64,000 nt of DNA. Origin: Cardiobacterium sp. Marseille-Q4385 (GTDB lineage: Bacteria; Pseudomonadota; Gammaproteobacteria; Cardiobacteriales; Cardiobacteriaceae). Of this stretch, positions 57,563-64,000 are shown piece after piece. Position 1 is the first letter of the stretch, and each line of letters opens with the position of its first letter. The stretch covers positions 1,263,501 through 1,327,500 of the forward strand of contig NZ_OU745373.1 in NCBI RefSeq assembly GCF_916618745.1, given 5' to 3'. The notes beneath the pieces were generated by a model. The model had not been told where the DNA came from, made no database searches, and saw only the letters and a list, made by a program, of their open reading frames with translations. Position numbers and translations under genes: made by a program.

Positions 57563-60169
57563 TCAAACCACGAGGTTCACCAGTTTGCCGGGCACAACGA
57601 TGCTTTTTTTCGGCGTTTTGCCCTCGGTGTGGCGGGCGACGTCGGGATGGGCAAGGGCGGTGGCAATGATGGTGTCGTTATCCGCATTCGCAGCCACGCT
57701 GATTTCCGCACGGCGTTTGCCGTTAACTTGCACGGCGAGGGTGATGTTGTCCTGTTGTAGTGCAGCTTCGTCCGGCTCAGGAATGGCCGTGTCAAGGATG
57801 TTCCCTGTGTAACCGAGTTCTTGCCACAAGGCAGCGGTGATGTGTGGCGCGATCGGCGCGAGGACGAGCAGCAGGATGCGCAGGCCTTCGTAGCGCAAGC
57901 GGTTGTTCGCAGCATCTATTTCGCTGATGGCGTTCAGGATTTTCATCGTCGAGGAGACGACGGTGTTGAACTGGTTGCGGCTGTAGTCGTAGCGAGCGCT
58001 GCGCAGTTCGCTGTGGATGGTGTGGCGGATGGTTTTGTGTTTGGCGTCGAGTGCTGCCGGGTCAACGGGCGCGGCGTCCAGCGCGTCGCGGTGCTCGTAG
58101 GCGTAGCTCCAGAGGCGGCGCAGATATTTGTACGCGCCTTCAACGCCGCTCTCGCTCCATTCGAGGGTGGATTCGGGCGGCGCGGTGAACATGGTGTAGA
58201 GGCGGGCGGTGTCAGCGCCGTATTTTTGTACGAGGGCTTCGGGATCGACGCCGTTGTTTCTGGATTTGGACATTTTTTCCATGCCACCGTATTGCACGGG
58301 CTGGCCGTCGGCAATCAGGGTACCGCCGGTGATGCGGCCTTTGTCGTCAAGAATGGGCTCAACCTCAGTTTTGTTAAACCATATTTTTTTACTCGGTTCC
58401 GGTTCGCGATACCAAGTCTCTGCCAGCACCATGCCCTGGGTCAGCAGGCGTTTGAAGGGTTCGTTGACTTGCACGAGGCCTTCGTCGCGCATGAGTTTGG
58501 TGAAGAAGCGGGCGTAGAGGAGGTGGAGGATGGCGTGTTCGATGCCGCCGATGTATTGGTCCACGTCCTGCCAGTAGGCGGCATCTTCCGGCGCAACCAT
58601 GCCGCCGGTGTAGTTGGGCGACATGTAGCGGAAGAAGTACCAGCTGGATTCGACGAAGGTGTCCATGGTGTCGGTTTCGCGCCGCGCGGGCTGGCCGTTG
58701 GCGTCGGTCGTCTGGTAATAGGCAGGGTCTTTGGCGAGCGGGCTGCCGCTGCCGTCCGGGATGATGTTCTCCGGCAGGACGACGGGCAGGTCGCGGTCGT
58801 CCACCGGCAGGTCGCGCCCTGCGGCGTCGTGAATGATGGGGATGGGGCAGCCCCAGTAGCGCTGGCGGCTGATGCCCCAGTCGCGCAGGCGGTATTGGGT
58901 TTTTTCTTCGCCCGCGCCGCTTTTGCCGAGCGCCGCGCCGATGGCGTCGAAGGCTTGCGCGAAGTCGAGGCCGTCAAAGGTGCCGCTCGCGATAAGGCGG
59001 GTGTTTTCTTTGGCGGCGTACCATTCTTGCCAGGCGGCGGGGTCGTAGTGCTCGCCGTCTTTGGCGACGACTTGTTTGATGGGCAGGCTGTATTTGTGGG
59101 CAAATGCGAAGTCGCGTTCGTCATGCCCCGGCACGGCCATGACCGCACCGTCGCCGTAGCCCCAGAGGACGTAGTTGGCGACCCACACTTCCAGCGCTTC
59201 GCCACTGAGCGGGTTGATGACGTAGCGCCCGGTCGGCATCCCTTTTTTTTCCATGGTCGCCACATCGGCTTCGGCGACGGATCCGGCCTTGCATTCGTTG
59301 ATGAAGGCGGCAAGCGCCGGGTTATCGATGGCGGCAGCGGTTGCCAGCGGGTGTTCGGCGGCAACGGCAAGGTAGGTCGCGCCGAGCAGGGTATCGGGGC
59401 GGGTGGTATAGACCTGCACGTTTTGGATGTCATCCGGCAGGCCCGCGCGGCTATCGTCGCGCAGGGCGAAGCGGATGGTCATGCCGCGCGATTTGCCAAT
59501 CCAGTTGCGCTGCATGGTTTTGACGCGCTCCGGCCAGCCGTCCAGCGTATCGAGGTCGCGCAGCAGTTCTTCGGCGTAGTCGGTGATGCGGAAGTAGTAC
59601 ATCGGGATGTCGCGCTTTTCCACCAGCGCGCCGCTGCGCCAGCCGCGCCCGTCGATGACTTGTTCGTTGGCAAGTACGGTTTGGTCCACGGGGTCCCAGT
59701 TGACGGTGCCGTTTTTGCGGTAAATCAGCCCTTTCTCGAAGAGGCGGGTGAAGAGCCATTGTTCCCAGCGGTAGTAGTCGGGTTTGCAGGTCGCGATTTC
59801 GCGCGACCAGTCGATGGCAAAGCCCAGCGCTTTCAGCTGGGTTTTCATGTAGTCGATGTTGCTGTATGTCCAGGCGGCGGGGGCGACCTGGTGGTTCATC
59901 GCCGCGTTTTCAGCGGGCATTCCGAAGGCGTCCCAGCCCATCGGTTGCAGCACGTTTTTGCCGAGCATCCGCTGGTAGCGGGCGATGACGTCGCCGATGG
60001 TGTAGTTGCGCACATGCCCCATGTGTAGCCGTCCGGACGGGTAGGGGAACATCGACAGGCAGTAGAATTTTTCGCGCGTCGGGTCGGTTTTCACTTCAAA
60101 GGTGCGGTTCTCCGCCCAGCTTTGCTGGATGGCGGCTTCGAGGGTCTGTGGTTGGTAATGCGGCTGCAT
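57563..60169 (-). CDS. leuS: Leucyl-tRNA synthetase
   Basis: LeuRS charges tRNA-Leu and edits mischarged products. The 868-residue protein has the class I HIGH-type motif PYPSGRLHMGHVRN (42-55), the editing domain with TTRPDTLLGATYLAVAAEHPL, the KMSKS loop EKMSKSRNNGVDP and the C-terminal anticodon/tRNA-binding parts. The start at 60169 fits the family N-terminus QPHYQPQTLEAAIQQSW; the open frame upstream is not homologous. The lptE and holA genes often found downstream are absent; the gene ends at a terminator beside the IS630-repeat region. Confidence 0.97.
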   Translation of the reverse strand: MQPHYQPQTLEAAIQQSWAENRTFEVKTDPTREKFYCLSMFPYPSGRLHMGHVRNYTIGDVIARYQRMLGKNVLQPMGWDAFGMPAENAAMNHQVAPAAWTYSNIDYMKTQLKALGFAIDWSREIATCKPDYYRWEQWLFTRLFEKGLIYRKNGTVNWDPVDQTVLANEQVIDGRGWRSGALVEKRDIPMYYFRITDYAEELLRDLDTLDGWPERVKTMQRNWIGKSRGMTIRFALRDDSRAGLPDDIQNVQVYTTRPDTLLGATYLAVAAEHPLATAAAIDNPALAAFINECKAGSVAEADVATMEKKGMPTGRYVINPLSGEALEVWVANYVLWGYGDGAVMAVPGHDERDFAFAHKYSLPIKQVVAKDGEHYDPAAWQEWYAAKENTRLIASGTFDGLDFAQAFDAIGAALGKSGAGEEKTQYRLRDWGISRQRYWGCPIPIIHDAAGRDLPVDDRDLPVVLPENIIPDGSGSPLAKDPAYYQTTDANGQPARRETDTMDTFVESSWYFFRYMSPNYTGGMVAPEDAAYWQDVDQYIGGIEHAILHLLYARFFTKLMRDEGLVQVNEPFKRLLTQGMVLAETWYREPEPSKKIWFNKTEVEPILDDKGRITGGTLIADGQPVQYGGMEKMSKSRNNGVDPEALVQKYGADTARLYTMFTAPPESTLEWSESGVEGAYKYLRRLWSYAYEHRDALDAAPVDPAALDAKHKTIRHTIHSELRSARYDYSRNQFNTVVSSTMKILNAISEIDAANNRLRYEGLRILLLVLAPIAPHITAALWQELGYTGNILDTAIPEPDEAALQQDNITLAVQVNGKRRAEISVAANADNDTIIATALAHPDVARHTEGKTPKKSIVVPGKLVNLVV

Positions 60170-60261
60170 GGGAGTTCCTGAATTCTGGTCAATGAAAAGG
60201 CGGCAATCATACACCAACCGCCCCACGCGGGCGGCTGAGGCACGGGGTTGTTCTGCTTGGG

Positions 60262-60579
60262 TTATGCGGTCTCTGCCGCGTGCTGCGTTTCCGCAAAGGG
60301 CAAGACTTCTTCCGGACGGAAGCTTTGCATGGCGATTTTGATGTCGTAGGTGCTTTGCAGGCTCAGCCACAATTCCGGCGTGGTACCAAAGTAACGCGCC
60401 AGGCGCAGGGCGGTATCAGGCGTGATGCTGCGCTCCTCTTTGACAATCGCGTGCATTCGCGTGGCGGGTACACGCAGCGCCAGAGCGAGTGCGTTCACGC
60501 TGAGGCCCAGCGGAGCCAGGTATTCCTCGCGCAGGATTTCGCCCGGATGTATGGGGCGCATACCGTTCTTGGTCATCAT
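60262..60579 (-). CDS. higA: HigA-family antitoxin
   Basis: HigA binds and neutralises the mRNA interferase HigB and represses the operon. The 105-residue protein opens MRPIHPGEILREEYLAPLGLSVNALALALRVPATRMHAIVKEERSITPDTALRLARYFGTTPELWL, the classical HigA helix-turn-helix. GGAG lies before the ATG pair (60579/60576). It follows the broken higB gene by 14 bases, in the toxin-first order usual for higBA. Confidence 0.93.
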   Translation of the reverse strand: MMTKNGMRPIHPGEILREEYLAPLGLSVNALALALRVPATRMHAIVKEERSITPDTALRLARYFGTTPELWLSLQSTYDIKIAMQSFRPEEVLPFAETQHAAETA

Positions 60580-60593
60580 GAAATAACTCCTGT

Positions 60594-60873
60594 TTAGTGA
60601 TAATCGACGATTTCCACATCATACGCGTCGCCGTCCTGCCAGCGGAAACACAGACGGTATTGTTGATTGATGCGGATGCTGTGCTGGCCGTTACGATCCC
60701 CCCCTGAGCGCTTCCAGTTTGTTTCCCATCGGAATTTTCAGATCATCCAAGGCTTTGGCTTCATCCAGCAGTGTCAGTTTCCGCTCGGCAGCCGCCGCAA
60801 ACGCTTGATAACGTTTAACCATATCGCCTGCAAAAAAGGCTTTGGTCTCTTTGGATGCAAAAGATTTGATCAT
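60594..60873 (-). pseudogene. higB: HigB toxin, frameshifted in a G7 tract
   Basis: The frame starts MIKSFASKETKAFFAGDMVKRYQAF and runs as normal HigB to LEALRGG, then hits a stop after 60 residues. One base less in the seven-G run (seven Cs on the plus strand, 60698-60704) restores the full toxin: LRGDRNGQHSIRINQQYRLCFRW, then QDGDAYDVEIVDYH, 92 residues ending at TAA 60594-60596. The toxin is therefore off in this sequence. The homopolymer could make this reversible, or it could be a sequencing error. Confidence 0.88.
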
Positions 60874-60908
60874 GTCGGCAAGCTTATTTCTTTTCCGTGC
60901 ATTGTGTT

Positions 60909-60926
60909 ACGTATTACGGAATACGT
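60909..60926. promoter_or_regulatory. Dyad ACGTATT-ACGG-AATACGT between higB and the sulfate-binding gene
   Basis: A perfect 7-bp-arm dyad, 36 bp upstream of higB and in the shared divergent promoter region. Position suggests a HigA operator; a role for the neighbouring sulfate gene is also possible. Confidence 0.4.
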
Positions 60927-61039
60927 CAATCGTGTTCGATGTCGCATACCCACAGGTTATAAGCCCCGAAAAAACCGCTATTGGTCAGCGATGGCAGAAA
61001 TTCCTACTATGCCCGCATTGCCAATCACCAGGAAAATCC

Positions 61040-62014
61040 ATGAAAAAAATCCTCCTTGCTGCCCTCTTTGCCGCCAGCGCCCTGCCGACCTTTGCCGCTG
61101 ATAAAGAGCTTCTCAACGCCTCCTACGACATCGCGCGCGAACTCTTTGTCCAGTACAACGCGCTGTATCAGAAGGAACATCCGGACGTAAAAATTACCCA
61201 GTCGCACGCCGGTTCCTCGAAGCAGGCGAACGCCATCCTGCAAGGGCTGAAAGCCGACGTCGTCACCTTTAACCAGGTGACCGATATTGATGTCCTCGCG
61301 CAGAAAGGCAAACTGCTGCCGGAAAACTGGCGCGAACGCCTGCCGCATCACAGCTCGCCTTACTACTCCACCACCGCCTTTCTCGTGCGCAAGGGCAACC
61401 CGAAACACATTGAAAACTGGGGGGATCTCGTCAAAGACGGCGTGGAAATCGTCTTCGCCAACCCGAAAACCAGCGGTAACGGCCGCTACGCCTATCTCGG
61501 GGCGCTCGGCTACGCGCAGGACGCATTCAAAAGTGAAGCCGAACAGCACAACTTCCTGAAAAACGTCCTCGGCCACGTCAAAGTTTTCGATACCGGCGGA
61601 CGCGGCGCGACCACCAGCTTTGTAGAGCGCAAAATCGGCGATGTGCTCATCACCTTCGAATCGGAAGTGCACGGCATCCGCCAGGAATACGGCGCGGATG
61701 ACTACGATGTCGTCATCCCGAAAGTCTCCATCCTCGCCGAATTTCCCGTTGCCTGGCTGGACAAAAACACCGAGGCCAAAGGCACGACGGATACCGCCAA
61801 AGATTATCTGAAATACCTGTACAGCGAACCGGCACAGCGTCTTTTGGCGGAAAATCACTATCGTGTGCGTGACGAAAAAGTTGCTGCCGCATTCAAAGAC
61901 CGTTTTCCCGAACTCAAGCTGAAAACGATTGAAGATATCAGCGGCTCGTGGGACAAGGCGATGAAAGAACACTTTGCGAGCGGCGCGCTGCTGGATCAGT
62001 TGCAAAAGCGCTGA
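61040..62014 (+). CDS. sbp: Sulfate/thiosulfate ABC transporter substrate-binding protein
   Basis: The 324-residue precursor has a signal peptide (KKILLAALFAASALPTFAA) and the sulfate-binding motifs ELLNASYDIARELFVQYNALY, QSHAGSSKQANAILQGLKADVVTFNQVTDID and the late GRGATTSFVERKIGDVLITFESE. It binds sulfate or thiosulfate in the periplasm for the CysTWA importer. Those genes are not adjacent, so it is an orphan here. Both Sbp and CysP are possible. AGGAA lies before the ATG. Confidence 0.92.
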   Translation: MKKILLAALFAASALPTFAADKELLNASYDIARELFVQYNALYQKEHPDVKITQSHAGSSKQANAILQGLKADVVTFNQVTDIDVLAQKGKLLPENWRERLPHHSSPYYSTTAFLVRKGNPKHIENWGDLVKDGVEIVFANPKTSGNGRYAYLGALGYAQDAFKSEAEQHNFLKNVLGHVKVFDTGGRGATTSFVERKIGDVLITFESEVHGIRQEYGADDYDVVIPKVSILAEFPVAWLDKNTEAKGTTDTAKDYLKYLYSEPAQRLLAENHYRVRDEKVAAAFKDRFPELKLKTIEDISGSWDKAMKEHFASGALLDQLQKR

Positions 62015-62027
62015 CACAGACGGCGTA

Positions 62028-62062
62028 AAGAAAGAGGCGGACAAAAGTCCGCTTCTTTCTTA
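62028..62062 (+). terminator. Bidirectional terminator between sbp and prmB
   Basis: A 15-bp stem (AAGAAAGAGGCGGAC and GTCCGCTTCTTTCTT) with an AAAA loop, usable by both converging genes. Confidence 0.8.
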
Positions 62063-62083
62063 TCTGAATCCTTGCTGCCGTAT

Positions 62084-63055
62084 TCAGACGATGCCAGCGT
62101 CGCGCCAGGCGAGGAGTTCGTCGGCGCTGATGACACAGACGCCGGCACCGCCGCGTGTGAGTTCAGCCCAATCGAAGGCGGCGTCGGGGTAGGCATTTTC
62201 GAGGTTTTGCCCGCTCATGCCGACTTCCAGCACGAGGAGGCCGCGTTCACTCAGGTAGTCGCCCGCTTCGTGTAGCAGGTGGCGGGTGAAATCGAGTCCA
62301 TCCGCGCCGGAGGTAAGGGCGTGGCGCGGTTCGTGGCGGTACTCGGCAGCGATGTCGTCCATTTCGCTCTCTTCGACGTAGGGCGGGTTGCAGAGGATCC
62401 AGTCAATGCCGCCGGTTACGTCGCGATAAGTGGCGCCTTGTGCGCGCGCGGCAGCAGCTTCTGCGCCGTAGAGGTTGGCAATGGCGGCATCCAGCGCGGC
62501 AAGGCCGTCGCCTTGCAGAAGCGGGATGCTGTCGCTGAGTTGGTAACGGGCGAGGTTTTTAGCAGCGACGGCCAGGGCATCCGGGTCAATATCGGCAAGG
62601 ATGACGTCAGCCTGCGGCTGGTGGATTTGCGCGAGGATGCCGATGCAACCGCTGCCGCAGCAGAGGTCGAGGATGGTTTCGGGAGCGTCGCCCCGCCACC
62701 ACGGGCTGAGGCCGCGTTCGATGAGTTCGGCGATGGGTGAGCGCGGGATGAGGACGCGTTCGTCCACATAAAATTCGTAGCCACCGTAGAGGGTGCGGTG
62801 GGTAAGGTAGGGCACGGGAATGCGTTCGTTGATGCGGCGGTCGAGGGCATCGCGCAGCGCGGTGCTTTCGTCGGTGGTGAGGTGGGCGGAAAAATAGGCC
62901 GGGCTCAGGTCGTAGGGGAGGTTGAGGAGGCCAAGGACGAGGGCAGCCGCTTCGTCGAGAGGCGTGTCGGTGCCGTGACCGTAGGCGATGTCGGCGGTGG
63001 CGAGGCGGCTTGTGGCGTAGCGGATCCAGTCGAGCAGGGTGCTGAGGTGTTGCAT
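62084..63055 (-). CDS. prmB: Ribosomal protein L3 glutamine N5-methyltransferase
   Basis: PrmB methylates a glutamine of 50S protein L3. The 323-residue protein has the SAM loop ILDLCCGSGCIGILAQ and the catalytic NPPY in WILCNPPYVEESEMDDIAAEYRHEPRHAL, with the PrmB-type extension after NPPYV. It is longer than PrmC and lacks its N-terminal style, and a separate PrmC exists at 34872-35702. The start at 63055 is set by the conserved beginning MQHLSTLLDWIRYATSRL; the open frame upstream reads into the mlaA region. It is divergent from mlaA. Confidence 0.92.
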   Translation of the reverse strand: MQHLSTLLDWIRYATSRLATADIAYGHGTDTPLDEAAALVLGLLNLPYDLSPAYFSAHLTTDESTALRDALDRRINERIPVPYLTHRTLYGGYEFYVDERVLIPRSPIAELIERGLSPWWRGDAPETILDLCCGSGCIGILAQIHQPQADVILADIDPDALAVAAKNLARYQLSDSIPLLQGDGLAALDAAIANLYGAEAAAARAQGATYRDVTGGIDWILCNPPYVEESEMDDIAAEYRHEPRHALTSGADGLDFTRHLLHEAGDYLSERGLLVLEVGMSGQNLENAYPDAAFDWAELTRGGAGVCVISADELLAWRDAGIV

Positions 63056-63154
63056 GGGGGCCTTTTTGTTAGAATGCGGGCTTGTTTTTTCGCATTTTTT
63101 TGTTGGTTTTGCAAGGCAGTAGTGGTTACCCTGCTGCTGCGAGTGAGGGATTTT

Positions 63155-63916
63155 ATGCGCTTTGGTTTGCCTGTGGTGTTGTCGGTATCGTTTATGCTCA
63201 CGGCCTGTAGTAGTGCGATTGATGAAAGGGGTTTTTCTTATGATCCCTGGGAACCGGTGAACCGCAAGGTGTTTGTGTTTAATGACACGCTGGATACGTA
63301 TTTGTTGAAGCCGATTGCCAAGGGGTATGACGTGGTGACGCCGAAACCGGTGAAGACGGGTGTGAGCAATTTTTTCGGCAATCTGGATGATATGGGCTCG
63401 TTTGTGAATAGTGTGTTGCAGTTGGAGTTCCGCAAGTCGCTGCAGATTTTGGCGCGGGTCATTAATAACACGGTGTTTGGCCTGGGCGGTCTGTTTGATG
63501 TCGCCACCCCGATGGGGAATCCGAAGATTAGCGAGGATTTTGGCAAAACGCTGGCGCACTATGGGGTGAAATCGGGGCCGTTTGTGGTGCTGCCGTTCCT
63601 CGGCCCATCAACGGTGCGTGACGGTTTTGGTCGCGCGGTGGATATGCAAGTTAGCGCGCCGTTACACTATGTACGCGATGACAAGGTCTATTGGTCGCTC
63701 ACTGGAGTAAATGTGGTGCAGTCCCGTGCCAAGTTGTTGCCGCTGGAAAAGACAATGGATGCGGCGGGAAGTGACAAGTATTTGTTGATGCGTGACGCGT
63801 GGTTGCAGTATCGCTTTGGTCAGGTGACGGGAGAGTTGCGCAGTAAAGGCGAGCAGGAAGCGCTTGACGATGTGTTTCGGCAAGAGCAGGAGCAGGCCGG
63901 TGAGCAGACTCAGTAA
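63155..63916 (+). CDS. mlaA: Phospholipid-transport lipoprotein MlaA (VacJ)
   Basis: MlaA sits in the outer membrane and removes phospholipids from its outer leaflet, passing them to MlaC. The 253-residue precursor has a lipobox MLTAC (Cys18) and the family sequence DPWEPVNRKVFVFNDTLDTYLLKPIAKGYDVVTPKPVKTGVSNFFGNL and FLGPSTVRDGFGRAVD. GAGTGAGGGA lies before the ATG at 63155. The other mla genes are elsewhere. The gene overlaps the following one by 17 bases. Confidence 0.94.
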   Translation: MRFGLPVVLSVSFMLTACSSAIDERGFSYDPWEPVNRKVFVFNDTLDTYLLKPIAKGYDVVTPKPVKTGVSNFFGNLDDMGSFVNSVLQLEFRKSLQILARVINNTVFGLGGLFDVATPMGNPKISEDFGKTLAHYGVKSGPFVVLPFLGPSTVRDGFGRAVDMQVSAPLHYVRDDKVYWSLTGVNVVQSRAKLLPLEKTMDAAGSDKYLLMRDAWLQYRFGQVTGELRSKGEQEALDDVFRQEQEQAGEQTQ

Positions 63917-64000
63917 GCAGCAGCAACGTCGTATCGTTGCACAGCGCGAGAATAGGCTCGCTGCGCAGGAGGCAGAAAATATCGCCACAGTGGTCTGCCA
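63900..64000 (+). CDS. rsgA: Probable RsgA (ribosome-biogenesis GTPase), 5' end only
   Basis: The visible 33 residues read SRLSKQQQRRIVAQRENRLA, then AQEAENIATVVC, like the N-terminus of E. coli RsgA (KLSKGQQRRVNANHQRRL). RsgA checks 30S subunit maturation. The start is GTG at 63900 with GGAG upstream, overlapping mlaA by 17 bases. The diagnostic GTPase motifs lie beyond the window, so the call is tentative. Confidence 0.6.
   Translation, partial: MSRLSKQQQRRIVAQRENRLAAQEAENIATVVC

Overview
The window is about 60% G+C, gene-dense DNA from a gammaproteobacterium. It holds a hemA/prfA cluster facing TPR-lolB-tRNA-Gln-prs-rplY-pth-ychF, a layout known from Pseudomonas and relatives, plus EF-P with Lys34, BamE, LolB, MlaA, PrmB and LeuS. 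The protein style, the RTX and Slam-type surface proteins and the many short intergenic repeats suggest a host-associated member of the Cardiobacteriales (Cardiobacterium-like). That assignment is inference from memory, not from a search.

Layout. 1-5.8 kb (minus strand): the start of a mannose-type PTS IIAB protein, then msbA, a low-molecular-weight phosphatase, dnaA and dnaN as one tight unit, with a cluster of DnaA boxes between dnaA and dnaN (candidate oriC). 5.8-6.4 kb: repeat-rich, no gene. 6.4-17 kb: translation and envelope core (prfA, hemA, TPR/lolB, tRNA-Gln, prs, rplY, pth, ychF, efp) followed by small hypotheticals. 17.6-29.3 kb: bamE, serS, an AlkD-like repair protein, an ascorbate-type PTS IIB/IIC pair, grxD, priA, and a znuC-znuB pair with a SMI1/KNR4-like gene between the two. 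29.3-36.4 kb: DUF1176 protein, Crp/Fnr regulator, DUF986 protein, manA, prmC. 36.6-40.8 kb: an accessory island with a truncated DnaB-like ATPase and McrB/McrC. 40.8-46.5 kb: sixA, an isochorismatase-like hydrolase, an MFS-acyltransferase fusion, a Sel1 gene cut by a nonsense codon, and a citrate-lyase-like gene. 46.7-55.5 kb (minus): a 1750-residue RTX protein with 35 copies of a five-residue repeat, two small paralogous genes, ilvE, a phosphoesterase and a Slam-type surface lipoprotein. 55.5-57.5 kb: a tandem repeat array interrupted by an IS630-family element. 57.5-64 kb: leuS, a higBA module whose toxin is frameshifted in a G7 tract, a sulfate-binding protein, prmB, mlaA and the start of rsgA.

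The most unusual content is non-coding. A dispersed repeat family (core CCAAGCGGGATAAACACTGG) has some thirty copies, singly and in tandem arrays with periods of about 27 and 35 bp. The IS630 element sits inside one unit with a TA target duplication. There are also four MITE-like inverted-repeat elements of 98-149 bp, two carrying a nested palindrome, and two further hairpin families. Several genes show recent decay: higB, a Sel1 gene and one of the RTX-linked paralogs.

Stretches of more than 300 bases without a gene are 559-893, 5769-6360, 32466-32821 and 55529-56564; each is described below. Shorter gaps at 31628-31802 and 34582-34871 hold repeat units only.
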